The notes beneath the pieces are model-generated. The model was not told the origin of the DNA. It did no database searches and saw nothing but the letters and a program-made list of their open reading frames with translations. A DNA stretch of 64,000 nt from Armatimonadota bacterium (GTDB lineage Bacteria; Armatimonadota; UBA5829): positions 19,803-83,802 of the forward strand of contig JAMCYN010000129.1 of NCBI GenBank assembly GCA_023474015.1. Direction: 5' to 3'. Both the position numbers and the translations under genes were made by a program. This document shows positions 17,811 to 27,200 of the stretch, in pieces (within the stretch, counting starts at the first letter, position 1; each line of letters opens with the position of its first letter).

Positions 17811-19631
17811 ATGCCCACCCAAGCGGAAGACCGCAAGTTACAATTCGCTCGCATCAACCAACTAGCGGCGATGATTGCGCTGATGTTTTTCATCCTCATC
17901 GGGCGGCTCTGGTTTCTGCAGATTGCCCTTGGGGATGAGATGTTGGAGCAATCGGAGGCCAACCGCATCAAGCTGCTTCGCATGCGCGGGCCTCGCGGGA
18001 CCATACTCGACCGCAAGGGCCGGGTGCTGGCAACCAGCCGGCCGCAGTTCGTCGTGATGGCGATCCCGGATGAAGTCAAGGCCAACCACGAATCGCTGCG
18101 CACGCTGTGCGGTATTTTGCAGGTCTCCCCGGAAGAGCTCGATTCCATATTCCAAAAAAGCGAAGGACGACCCGGCTCGCCGGTGAGGGTGGCGGTGGAT
18201 GTGCCGATGGATATCGTCGCGCGGATCGGTGAGCTTCGCATGATGCTGCCGGGGGTGAGCGTGGAGCTCGATCACATCCGTTACTATCCGGACGGCCACG
18301 CGGTCGCTCATATAATGGGAACCCTGCGCGAGATCAGCCAGGAGCAGCTCGACGAGGCCGAGAAGTCCGGCAAGAGCTACCGGCCGGGGGACTACGTGGG
18401 CAAATCGGGCCTGGAGAAGCAGTATGAGGACGATCTGCGCGGGGAGGACGGCGGGAAGCAGATCGAGGTGAACGCCTTCGGAAGAGTTGTCCGAATCCTC
18501 GGCGAAAAGCAGCCGGTGCCGGGAAAGACCCTCAAGCTCACGATAGACCGCGATTTGCAGGTCGCGGCGGAGCGCGCGATGGGCAGCCAGGTGGGTGCGG
18601 CAGTCGCCGTGGACCCCCGTACCGGCGCGGTGCTGGCGATGGTGAGCAAGCCGTCGTACGACGCAAACATCTTCGTCAAGCGCGTCAAGCCCGCCGATTG
18701 GAAGGGCATAATCGGAAACAAGAACAAGCCGCTGCAGAACAGGGCCGTATATAACGTCTATCCTCCAGGCTCGACATTCAAGCCCATGATGGCGATTGCG
18801 GGGCTGCTATATCACGAGTGCGACGCGAACACGACGGTGAGCTGCCCGGGTTCGTTCTACTTCGGGCGGACTTTCAGGTGCTGGAAGGTGCACGGTGGGG
18901 GAGTAAACTTCCAGCGCGCAATCGCCGAATCGTGCGACGTGTGGTTCTATAAGCTCGCCCTGAGGCTCGGGATCGACAGAATGGCTAAGGTCATAAGGCA
19001 GTTCGGCATATCGCAGGCGACCGGCATCGACCTGCCTAACGAGAGTAGATACAAAGACCACCACGTCGGCACGATGCCCGACACGGCGTGGAAGCGAAAG
19101 GTCTATCACGAAAAGTGGTACCCCGGCGAGACCCCAAGCTGCGGGATCGGCCAGGGATACGTCGAGGCCAGCCCGCTGCAAATGGCGCTGTCGGCGGCGG
19201 GGGTCGCTAATTTCGGCAAGATATACAGGCCGCACCTGCTGGACGAGGTCATTACTCGCGACGGCAGGCCCGTGCGCCGCGTCAGGCCCGGTATCGTCCA
19301 CCAGGTAAACGCGCCCGAGGAAGACTTCGAGATGGTCCGCCAGGCCATGCGTGCGACTGTCACGAACGGCACGGGCGGTGTTTGCAATATACCCGGCGTG
19401 GCGGTCTGCGGTAAGACCGGCTCGGCTGAGAACCGCGGCGCGGCGCACGGGTGGTTTATCGCCTTCGCTCCGCTGGAAGACCCGCAGATAGCCGTCGCCT
19501 GCATCGTGGAGCATGGCCGCCACGGCGCAAGCACGGCGGCCCCCGTCTGCCGCGCGATTCTGGACGTCTACTTCGGCAAGAAGAAGCCGGAGGAGGTCGG
19601 AAGTGGGAAGACGAAGGTGAGCGGAGATTAG
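17811..19631 (+). CDS. mrdA: Class B penicillin-binding protein 2 (elongasome transpeptidase)
   Basis: The protein has an N-terminal membrane helix (about 20-42), a PBP dimerisation domain with RGPRGTILDRKGRVLA and DYVGKSGLEKQYED, and a transpeptidase domain. The transpeptidase motifs are PPGSTFKPM (SxxK), SCD in AESCDVWFYK (the usual PBP2 variant of SxN) and GKTGSAEN. It cross-links peptidoglycan during side-wall growth. A TTG immediately after the PBP1A stop precedes the ATG at 17811, which I prefer. The gap of 3 nt means both synthases are co-expressed. No rodA, mreB, mreC or mreD is adjacent. Confidence 0.94.
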   Translation: MPTQAEDRKLQFARINQLAAMIALMFFILIGRLWFLQIALGDEMLEQSEANRIKLLRMRGPRGTILDRKGRVLATSRPQFVVMAIPDEVKANHESLRTLCGILQVSPEELDSIFQKSEGRPGSPVRVAVDVPMDIVARIGELRMMLPGVSVELDHIRYYPDGHAVAHIMGTLREISQEQLDEAEKSGKSYRPGDYVGKSGLEKQYEDDLRGEDGGKQIEVNAFGRVVRILGEKQPVPGKTLKLTIDRDLQVAAERAMGSQVGAAVAVDPRTGAVLAMVSKPSYDANIFVKRVKPADWKGIIGNKNKPLQNRAVYNVYPPGSTFKPMMAIAGLLYHECDANTTVSCPGSFYFGRTFRCWKVHGGGVNFQRAIAESCDVWFYKLALRLGIDRMAKVIRQFGISQATGIDLPNESRYKDHHVGTMPDTAWKRKVYHEKWYPGETPSCGIGQGYVEASPLQMALSAAGVANFGKIYRPHLLDEVITRDGRPVRRVRPGIVHQVNAPEEDFEMVRQAMRATVTNGTGGVCNIPGVAVCGKTGSAENRGAAHGWFIAFAPLEDPQIAVACIVEHGRHGASTAAPVCRAILDVYFGKKKPEEVGSGKTKVSGD

Positions 19632-19634
19632 AGA

Positions 19635-19850
19635 ATGCACGAAATGCAGAATGCAGAATGCAGAATGAGGAGTGAAGAGACCCCCCGTTCGTCCGGATTT
19701 ACAATCCGGGACGGCAAGGGCAATCTGGGGATCTGTGATCCCATTGAGACCGACGTAAGGCAAGCGGGATTTCAAATTCCGACATTGCCAGGGAGGGCCC
19801 AGATAGCAAATCTGGCCCAACAAGGTACCCCGCAACATAGAGCCGTTCTT
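19635..19850. repeat. Heptad repeat plus three short imperfect palindromes
   Basis: GCAGAAT heptads (19635-19672) are followed by three similar mini-palindromes: GGATTTACAATCC, GGGATTTCAAATTCC and CAGATAGCAAATCTG. The segment stays open as an N-terminal extension of the next gene but has repeat character, so it is probably non-coding. Confidence 0.6.
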
Positions 19851-19853
19851 CTA

Positions 19854-22007
19854 GTGTGCCTCATCTTTACGCTGTTATTCGTGCACGACTGCGAGGCGGC
19901 CGGTTCGACCGGCGGCCGGGTGGTCCTTGTCATCGCCGGAAACACGAGCATCCGGGACCTGGCGCGGCCTGAGCGTTCTCATCTGATCGATTTGCTCAAC
20001 TCCGGCTCCGGCGGGCTGATGAATATCCGCGCCGGGCGTATGACCAAAGATGTTGAACTCCCTGAAAAGCCCGGCATGGAAGCGGGCTGCCTGAGCCTGG
20101 GAGCGGGCGCGATGGCCACGGGGGGCGTGGAGGTTCGCCGCGCACGCAACGCAACTTCGTCTAACGCCCGTGAATCGTTCATTTGCCGAACCGGCATTAA
20201 TCCGAGCGCGGCCCAAGTGCTCCATACCGAAATCAGCAAAATTCAGAAGATCAACACGGGGGCGTCTTACCATGCCACGCCCGGCGAGCTTGGATCAGCA
20301 CTGCGCAAGGCGGGGATCAGAACCGCTGTAATCGGAAACTCCGACCTGCCCGGCGAGCCGCATCGGGAGGCGGTGGCCGTTGCGATGGACGCCGACGGGC
20401 TTGTTGACTACGGCGATGTCGATTCCCGCGAGTTCACCGAAGCCAGCCCCCGAGCGCCCTACGGAATTCTGACGAACTCCAAGGCGCTGCTGCAATTGGC
20501 TGAGGATGCATTGTCGAAGAGCCGCTTCGTCGTCATCGACTTCGGCGACACGTTCCGCGCCGACAACTACGCCGAGCTATGTACCGAGGCCCGCACCGAC
20601 GACCTGCGGCAAGAGGCCGCCGCGCGGCTTGACTGGTTCATATTCGGCCTAATCGGCAAATTGGATTTCGGCAAGGATACGCTCATCCTGCTCTCCCCCA
20701 GCGCGCGGGTGTTCAATGATATCCCCGACGAGCACCTGGCCCCCATAATCATCAAAGGACCGGGGTTCGCGAAAGGGATGCTTACCTCGCCATCGACACG
20801 GAGGCAGGGCGTTGTAACGGTTGGTGATGTCGCTCCGACAGTCCTCCGCGCTCTCGGGCTGAAGCAGCCCGCCGGCATGATGGGTAGGCCGATCAGCAGC
20901 ACTCCTCACACCCACATCGCGCAGACTCTTCTCGATCTCAATCTCGACTCCGCGGGGCAGGCCCAACGGCAGGTAGCGATGCGCGGGGCGAGCGTGGCGC
21001 AGTCGGTGGTGGTTGTGCTGGCGACCCTGGCGGCGCTCGCGGGGGTGATGGGCGGGCTTAGGCGACTTGCCGCATGGGGCGCGCTGATACCGGCGGCGCT
21101 GCCGATTACGATGCTCATAATGCCGCCGCTATATTCGGGCGGGCTTGCTGGCTCGGTCGCGATGCTGGTCGTTCTGACTTTGGGGATTCTCGGAATATGC
21201 GCTCTCTTGTTGCGCGGCGCGGCGCGGGCGTTCGTGTGGCTGTGCGGCATCGCCGCCGCCTTGCTGGTGGTTGACATGGCGCTGGGCGCGCCGCTCACGT
21301 CAGAGTCGATAGCGGGCTACGGACTTGCCGAGGGGGCAAGATACTATGGGATCGGAAATGAGCTTATGGGAACACTTCTCGGGGCCGTGCTGATCGGTCT
21401 CGGGGCCGCATTCGCCGGAGGCAAGATCGTCCCCAAAGCGCGCGGGCTCATCGCCGGAGCGCTCTTTGCGCTGGTATTTCTTACCATCGGGTGGCCCAAG
21501 CTCGGGGCGAACCTGGGGGGTGCGATGGCGGCTGTCCCCGCGATGGTGATCGTGCTCCTGGCCAGGCGCGGATGGAAGCCGAACGCGCGCGGCCTGGCGA
21601 TGGTGGCGATGGTAACGGTCGTGGTAATAGGCGCGCTATTCGCGGCGGACGCCATGCGCGGCGGGGCTTCGCAATCGCACGTGGGCCGGGCCGTGGACAG
21701 CGGAATGTTCAACCTCCTCGATGTTGTGCAGCGCAAGCTCGCGCTCAATTTTATGCTCGTATCGACCAGCATGTGGAGTCGGCTGCTGGGGCTGAGCCTG
21801 GTCGGTTCGGGCGTGCTGCTCTGGTGGGGAATGAGTAGGTCGGCGGGGAAGCTCCTGACGAATGAGGAATCCGCCGCAGCCCTGGGAACATGCTTCGGCA
21901 TTGTGGGGGCGTTTGCGTTCAACGACTCCGGAGTGGTCGCCGCGGCCACTTGCTCGGTCTATTTATGGACGCTTTTCGCCCTGCGAGTCCTGCTCAACCC
22001 CGCTTAA
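19854..22007 (+). CDS. Alkaline-phosphatase-superfamily-like domain fused to a multi-pass membrane domain
   Basis: The mature part starts with a hydrophobic export signal (LLVCLIFTLLFVHDCEA). About 380 residues follow with the texture of the alkaline phosphatase/sulfatase fold: RVVLVIAGNTSIRDL at the start, FVVIDFGDTFRADNY, and GVVTVGDVAPTVLRALGL near the end of the domain. Next come eight or nine membrane helices rich in Gly and Ala. An extracellular metal-dependent hydrolase or a polysaccharide-related membrane enzyme is conceivable, but the metal ligands are not obvious and no function is assigned. The frame is open back to an ATG at 19635, but that extension is repeat sequence. The GTG at 19854 sits at the signal peptide, without a strong ribosome-binding site. 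It follows the PBP genes in the same direction. Confidence 0.7.
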   Translation: MCLIFTLLFVHDCEAAGSTGGRVVLVIAGNTSIRDLARPERSHLIDLLNSGSGGLMNIRAGRMTKDVELPEKPGMEAGCLSLGAGAMATGGVEVRRARNATSSNARESFICRTGINPSAAQVLHTEISKIQKINTGASYHATPGELGSALRKAGIRTAVIGNSDLPGEPHREAVAVAMDADGLVDYGDVDSREFTEASPRAPYGILTNSKALLQLAEDALSKSRFVVIDFGDTFRADNYAELCTEARTDDLRQEAAARLDWFIFGLIGKLDFGKDTLILLSPSARVFNDIPDEHLAPIIIKGPGFAKGMLTSPSTRRQGVVTVGDVAPTVLRALGLKQPAGMMGRPISSTPHTHIAQTLLDLNLDSAGQAQRQVAMRGASVAQSVVVVLATLAALAGVMGGLRRLAAWGALIPAALPITMLIMPPLYSGGLAGSVAMLVVLTLGILGICALLLRGAARAFVWLCGIAAALLVVDMALGAPLTSESIAGYGLAEGARYYGIGNELMGTLLGAVLIGLGAAFAGGKIVPKARGLIAGALFALVFLTIGWPKLGANLGGAMAAVPAMVIVLLARRGWKPNARGLAMVAMVTVVVIGALFAADAMRGGASQSHVGRAVDSGMFNLLDVVQRKLALNFMLVSTSMWSRLLGLSLVGSGVLLWWGMSRSAGKLLTNEESAAALGTCFGIVGAFAFNDSGVVAAATCSVYLWTLFALRVLLNPA

Positions 22008-23251
22008 TCCCCCCTTGGTAAGGGGGGAACACGGTACTCAGGGCCGAACACGACAATCGCGGCGTCGTCCTGCAAGTCGCCTCCTGTGTATGTTTTCGCC
22101 GCCTGCAGCAGCGCCTCGGCGATTTCGGCTGGAGAGGACCCATTGAGCCTGACGAGATGCTGCACTAAGGCTTCTTTACCCAGCAATTTCTTATCTTTTC
22201 TAGCTTCGGTGATCCCGTCGGTTACCATCACGACCACCTCACCAGCCGCAAGGCTGAGAATCGATTCGTGGTAATCAGAGTCTTCAACTACGCCCATCGC
22301 TCCTCCGAAGACCGCAAGCTCTTCGACGGTTCCGCAGGCGCGCAAGACCAAAGGCGGTTCGTGGCCCCCGCTTGCACAGGTCACGGTTCCTTCGCGTGTG
22401 TCCACCACGGCAAGAAACGCCGTGAGCATATTGGTGATCTCCCCCAGCTCCCTGCATAGCGCGGCATTCGCGAGAGCCAACACCTTTCCCGGACTCGGGT
22501 CGAGGTATGCATAACTGCGAATTGCGTACCTCGCCATCGCCACGCGGATCGCGGCGCTCAGCCCCTTGCCGGCGATATCGCCTATCAGAATGCCGATCTT
22601 CCCGCCGCGCAGCTCGAAGACATCGTAAAAGTCCCCGCCAACGGATGCTTCGTGCAGCGCGGGCTGGTACTTCGCGGCGATCCTGTAACCCGAAACAATC
22701 TCCGGGATTTGCGGCGGCTTCAGCGCCTGCTGAAGCACCTCCGCTATGTGGTGCTCACGCTCGTAGATCTCCTGGCAATGCATTTCGAACTCGACCCGCT
22801 CGGTGACATCTATCAGCGACAACACCAGCCCCTGCGTTTCTCCCTCGCCATCTTTCACGGGGGTAAGCGTCCAGTCCCAGTACGTCACCCCCCTCTCGGG
22901 ATGGTCGGGGAACTCGAACGGCTTGGCCCTGACGGCGAACGGCGCGCCCGTATCGCGCACCTGCCTGAATATGGCCTCGTTCTCTTTGTGGGGATAATAC
23001 TCGAAGTGATTGTGCCCGGTGAACTCCTCTCTGGTTCGGCAGGCGCCGTGGGCATACGCAGAGTTCACCCATACGAAATTGAAATCGCGGTCGAGATACG
23101 CCAGACAGGCTTCGGTGCTTTCGGAGACGGCTTCCAGGATGCCGGTGTATAGATCGGTATCAGGCTCGACTTCGGGGGCATGCCGCCGGGGAACTGCCGC
23201 GGGCACATTGCCGAGAGTAAGTTTTGTGACCACGTCTTCGTCCATAACCAC
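22004..23251 (-). CDS. PAS domain-SpoIIE (PP2C-type) protein phosphatase, RsbU-like
   Basis: The N-terminal PAS domain (about residues 40-155) has NFVWVNSAYAHGACRTREEF, YWDWTLTPVKDGEG and LIDVTERVEFE. A short helical linker leads to the SpoIIE/PP2C domain: VGGDFYDVFEL, ILIGDIAGKGLSAA (metal-binding Asp), ASGGHEPPLVL, MVTDGITEARK and DDAAIVV. Such phosphatases dephosphorylate anti-anti-sigma factors in partner-switching cascades in response to a PAS-sensed signal. No RsbV or RsbW homologue is adjacent, but an ECF sigma factor gene lies just upstream in the same direction. The start is among closely spaced GTG and ATG codons (23251 or 23245), with no clear ribosome-binding site. Confidence 0.9.
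   Translation of the reverse strand: MVMDEDVVTKLTLGNVPAAVPRRHAPEVEPDTDLYTGILEAVSESTEACLAYLDRDFNFVWVNSAYAHGACRTREEFTGHNHFEYYPHKENEAIFRQVRDTGAPFAVRAKPFEFPDHPERGVTYWDWTLTPVKDGEGETQGLVLSLIDVTERVEFEMHCQEIYEREHHIAEVLQQALKPPQIPEIVSGYRIAAKYQPALHEASVGGDFYDVFELRGGKIGILIGDIAGKGLSAAIRVAMARYAIRSYAYLDPSPGKVLALANAALCRELGEITNMLTAFLAVVDTREGTVTCASGGHEPPLVLRACGTVEELAVFGGAMGVVEDSDYHESILSLAAGEVVVMVTDGITEARKDKKLLGKEALVQHLVRLNGSSPAEIAEALLQAAKTYTGGDLQDDAAIVVFGPEYRVPPLPRGD
22008..22029. terminator. C-tract/G-tract hairpin between convergent genes
   Basis: A run of C then TT, a short loop and AA then a run of G form an 8-bp stem. It overlaps the stop codons of two convergent genes that themselves overlap by 4 nt. Confidence 0.45.
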
Positions 23252-23341
23252 ATCACCGGCTCAGCGTTAAGGCTTGCTTAATGGCATTATACCAATTGCG
23301 CCTACGCCTGTCGAGAGCCGGCGGCGTTCCAAAATTCTCGA

Positions 23342-23878
23342 TTACTCCTCACTAAAATACGGGGCCAGCTTTTCGCGCAGCATCCGCCGTGCTCGAGCTA
23401 TGCGCGTCCGCACAACATCGACCGACAGATCCGCTGCCTTTGCGACTTCCTCATAAGACAGCCCTTGGACATCGCGAAGAACCTCCACTATTCTATAGTC
23501 CGGTGGGAGTTGAGTTATCGCCCGCGCGATTCGCTCTCTCATCTCCCTGCGCTGCAATACGGCGTCGGGGTTGTATTCCGAGCCCGCATGCAGATTCAAC
23601 GGGACGACGCTTTCGGGGTTCTCATCCGTCTCCAACCACTGACTCTCGTGTTTTTTTCGCCTGCCGGCTTGCTTGAACCTGTTCTTGCACTTGTTGACCG
23701 CGATTCTATAGAGCCACGTGTATGCCGAAGACTCGCCGCGAAAATCCGAGAACGACTTATAGGCGGCCACAAATGTTTCCTGGGTTACGTCGGCCGCCTC
23801 ATCCTTGTCGCCCAACAGCCTGAAAACCAGGTTGAAGATAGGCTTCTGGTAAGCATCCACGAGCCCATCGAAGTCCAC
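23342..23878 (-). CDS. ECF-type RNA polymerase sigma factor
   Basis: This 178-residue protein shows the sigma70 region 2 pattern (FNLVFRLLGDKDEAADVTQETFVAAY, with the YTWLYRIAVNKC block) and region 4 (LPPDYRIVEVLRDVQGLSYEEVAKAADLSVDVVRTRIARARRMLRE). The two are joined by a charged linker, with no region 3, as in extracytoplasmic-function sigma factors. It starts at a GTG. No anti-sigma gene overlaps it. The next gene downstream in the same direction is the PAS-SpoIIE phosphatase, which may belong to the same signalling unit. Confidence 0.95.
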   Translation of the reverse strand: MDFDGLVDAYQKPIFNLVFRLLGDKDEAADVTQETFVAAYKSFSDFRGESSAYTWLYRIAVNKCKNRFKQAGRRKKHESQWLETDENPESVVPLNLHAGSEYNPDAVLQRREMRERIARAITQLPPDYRIVEVLRDVQGLSYEEVAKAADLSVDVVRTRIARARRMLREKLAPYFSEE

Positions 23879-23930
23879 TAGTCCTAACCTTACCCCTCAA
23901 TCTTGCCGCCGGGCTGCTTAATCACGAAAG

Positions 23931-24195
23931 AACGAAGAATACGAAAGCGCGAAAGGGGAAGGGAGCAAGTAGCTCCGTAAGCCCGGAGTGCGAGTACACC
24001 GTAAGCCCTGAGTAGGCCGGAAGGCCGTATCGAAGGGCGGCTACGAAGGTACAGGCCTTGGTGCAAAATTACCCGGCCCTTCGATACGCCCACCAGGCTT
24101 CATCTGTAATAGATAGCTCCTACTGGGCTACTCAGGGCCTACGGAGTACTGTTCCCCTGCACCCCATACTCTATGCCCCTTTCGTATTTTCGTTC
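23931..24195. repeat. 265-nt nested inverted-repeat element
   Basis: The arms nest. The outer AACGAAGAATACGAAAG (23931-23947) pairs with its near-complement at 24178-24195. A middle arm at 23994-24015 (GTACACCGTAAGCCCTGAGT...) pairs with 24128-24149. The inner GGCCGTATCGAAGGGC pairs with CCCTTCGATACGCC near 24077-24091. It holds no gene and fills the gap between the sigma factor promoter region and the 3' end of the TamB-like gene. The texture is that of a REP- or MITE-like intergenic element. Confidence 0.7.
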
Positions 24196-24220
24196 CCTCG
24201 CGACTCAAAAGCCTCCCTGA

Positions 24221-27200
24221 TCAGAAATTGCTTGTATACTGCATCTGCACTGTGCTGGTCTGCTGGTCGTCGACGCCCACGCTGAACTGATATCGGTCCG
24301 AGAACCTGTAGCCGATGCCCAGTTCATAATTCACATCCTGGACATTCGCATACTGCGAGCTCAACCGTCCGTAGTACGAAAGATATATGTTGTTGAACAG
24401 CCGTCTGGAGACGTAGAGCGCGAGCGGCTGAGTCGGGCCGTACTCCAGCGTGAACTGCTCGAAACCCAGCCTCTCTACGAACAATGTCTCAACGGGCGCG
24501 AACAAAGTGCTCGATCCCACGGCGGTGAGTATATTGCCGAGTTCTCTCTGAAGCTCCGATTCACCTCCGGCAAATATCCCTTCCACATGCCCGAGAGCCG
24601 CGAGCATCTGCTCCCGGCTCAGGCCCGCCGGTGAAGAGGTCATGTTGACCTGGAGGTTGGAAGCCTGGCCACTGACAGCGAGCGTGATCGTGTATCTCTG
24701 CCGTCTGCCTAACGCGCTCGTTGCCGTCACCGAAGTCACCGCCTTGAAATCTACCCTCAACTCTGGTTCGGCGGGCGGGGTGTATGCCGCGTAGATTTCA
24801 CCGCCGGGCAATACTCTAAGGCGCGTGGCGGCGAGACGAATGTTCCCCTCGGCAATGGTAAGAACCAGCCCGACCTCCGGTTTGGAAAGCCGGCCCATTA
24901 TGGTGCCGTCCCCCTGCACACGCAGCGCGGCGTTCGGCGGCGCGACCCAGACGTCGCGCCCTACCCTTATCCCCACGTCGAACTGTGGGTCGATGACATA
25001 CTTCCCCACAAGCGGCGGCATAAAGCCCTGCGGCGCAACGAACGCGAACCTGGCGTTGGAAATCGTTATGCCGGCGGGAGTATCGCCGACTTTGGCATCG
25101 GCGACGAGCGGACTAGCGAGAGTACCTGTCACCGACAGTCCGGCGTCTATTTGCGTGGAGATATCCTCCCCGAATCCGACAGCGTTGCGCTCGGCAAGTA
25201 TGAGTCCATCCGCGACAATCCTGAGGTCCGCGGGGCTGTCCGCCAGCCGGCCCATAGTAACATAACCTCCCGGCAACACGCTGATTCTGCCCCCGAGGCT
25301 GGATGTGGCCGACAGTTCATCCACCACCACCCTGTTGCCATCGAACCGCAGGTCCACATTTACTTTGTTGAAATCGTTAGTGAAGTTCTTGAGGGCGACA
25401 GTGCCGTTGTCGATGCGGAGGCTCCCGCCGATCTCCGGGCTGGCGAATGTGCCCCCGACCTGGACGGCTGCCTGAATAGCGCCCGATGTCCTGGCGGGGT
25501 CCAGTTCGGTGGTAAGGGCGCTCAACAGAGAGAGGTCCTGCTTCTGCAAGCTGACCGACATCTCCAGCGGCTCATTGGGCGGGATCGAGAACGTGGACCA
25601 ACTCCACGGCAGATAACCGCGCGCCACGGCCTGGTGGCTGTTGCTGGCCACGATAACGTCGGAGAACTCGATCCTGCGATCTGTAACCTCTACACGGCTC
25701 GCGCGCAGGGCATCGAACGTGAACACGCCATAGCCCGGTTTTACGACTTCCACGGAGCCGACAACGTGCGGAGAGGTCACATTCCCCTCCACCAGCAGGT
25801 CGGCGCGAGCCACGCCGGTCGGCGTATTGTCCCCCAGCCAGGGCCTGAGCCGGGACAGGTCGAGGTTCGAGGCAACGACATCCAGCCGCACCCGCCGGTC
25901 CGGGATCACAAACTCACCTGTCGCGGTGACGCTCGTATCGTCGGACGCGGCGCTCAGCCGACTTAGCGTCACTATCCCGTTTGTCGCGGTGGCATCGATG
26001 TCGATCGACTTGATCTCGCGTATGTCGACGCCGACGTTCGACGCGTGCAGGCTCAGCGTGCCGTTAGGCTGGTTCAGGCAGCCGTCCAGAGCGATGGTCC
26101 CGCTCAATGTGCCGCTAGTGAGCCTGGGCACTCGGCGAATGGCCTCCTGCAAGCTCCTGCCCTGCTCGGTGCGCAGGTATGGAGATGAGGTCAGCAACTG
26201 CCACACGTCCGGGATATTGATGCCGCTGATGCGTGCCGAGGCAGACCCCAGGCAATTCGTCTTGATAACATAGTCGGCGGCATTGAGGCTGAGCGACTGG
26301 CTCCCGCGGCTGAGCGTAATGGCCATATTGGATATCACATCGGCCCCGTAGGCCAGCGAAAGTTCCGCCTGGTCGTAGCGCTTGCCATTGATCGTCAGAT
26401 TATCCACCGCCGCGTTAACAACGGCCCGGAGGTCCTCCAGCTTGCCCGTGACATTACCCCGCGCCCGGGCAGTGCCGGCGATATTCGCGTAGTTTTTGAC
26501 TCGATCGCGCACGCGGGCAAGGTCGAAACCGGTCAGGTCGAAAGTCAGATCGAGCGCTTTAGTGTCGAGAAATGTCGACCCGCTGACGGTCAGTGTGGCC
26601 TTTTCGCTGGTCATGACAGCGTCCGACACGTCGAGCCGGGTCCCGGTCAGCTTGAGCTTGGCATGGGCGTTGTCGATGGGTAGATCGAATGCGGTCCCGT
26701 CCTCCAGCCGCAGATCGGCGGAGGCCTTGGTGTTCATGAATGGGTTGCGCCCCGGTGGCGTATCGGCAGCGTATGTCCCCGAGGCCTGTATGGCGCCGGA
26801 GACCGTGCCGGTCATATCGATCTTTCGCCCGATCAAGGACGATAGTTTTCCGACCGTGAGCCGGTCCACCGACCCGGTGAGATTGAATGGGACCCTCCGG
26901 GTGCCGATGCCGCGCACGCTGCCGCTGAAACGTATCTCCGCCGGAAACAGCCTGACGATGCCCTCGGTCACACGGATTGCGCGCTTCTCTCCGCTGAACA
27001 ACAGCCTGGCATAATCGACATCGTAGCCTCCGTAGCGACCCTGGAAGACCTCGGCTGCCCCCGAAACCGTGGGGTTGTCGGGCGCGCCCGCGATACGGCC
27101 CTTGAAGTAACCTACGCCGCCTACCCCTTCCAAGCCGAGAAGCCGTGCAAGGCTGGTGATATTTGCTCCCTGCGCTGACACTGACAGGTCGATCGCTTTG

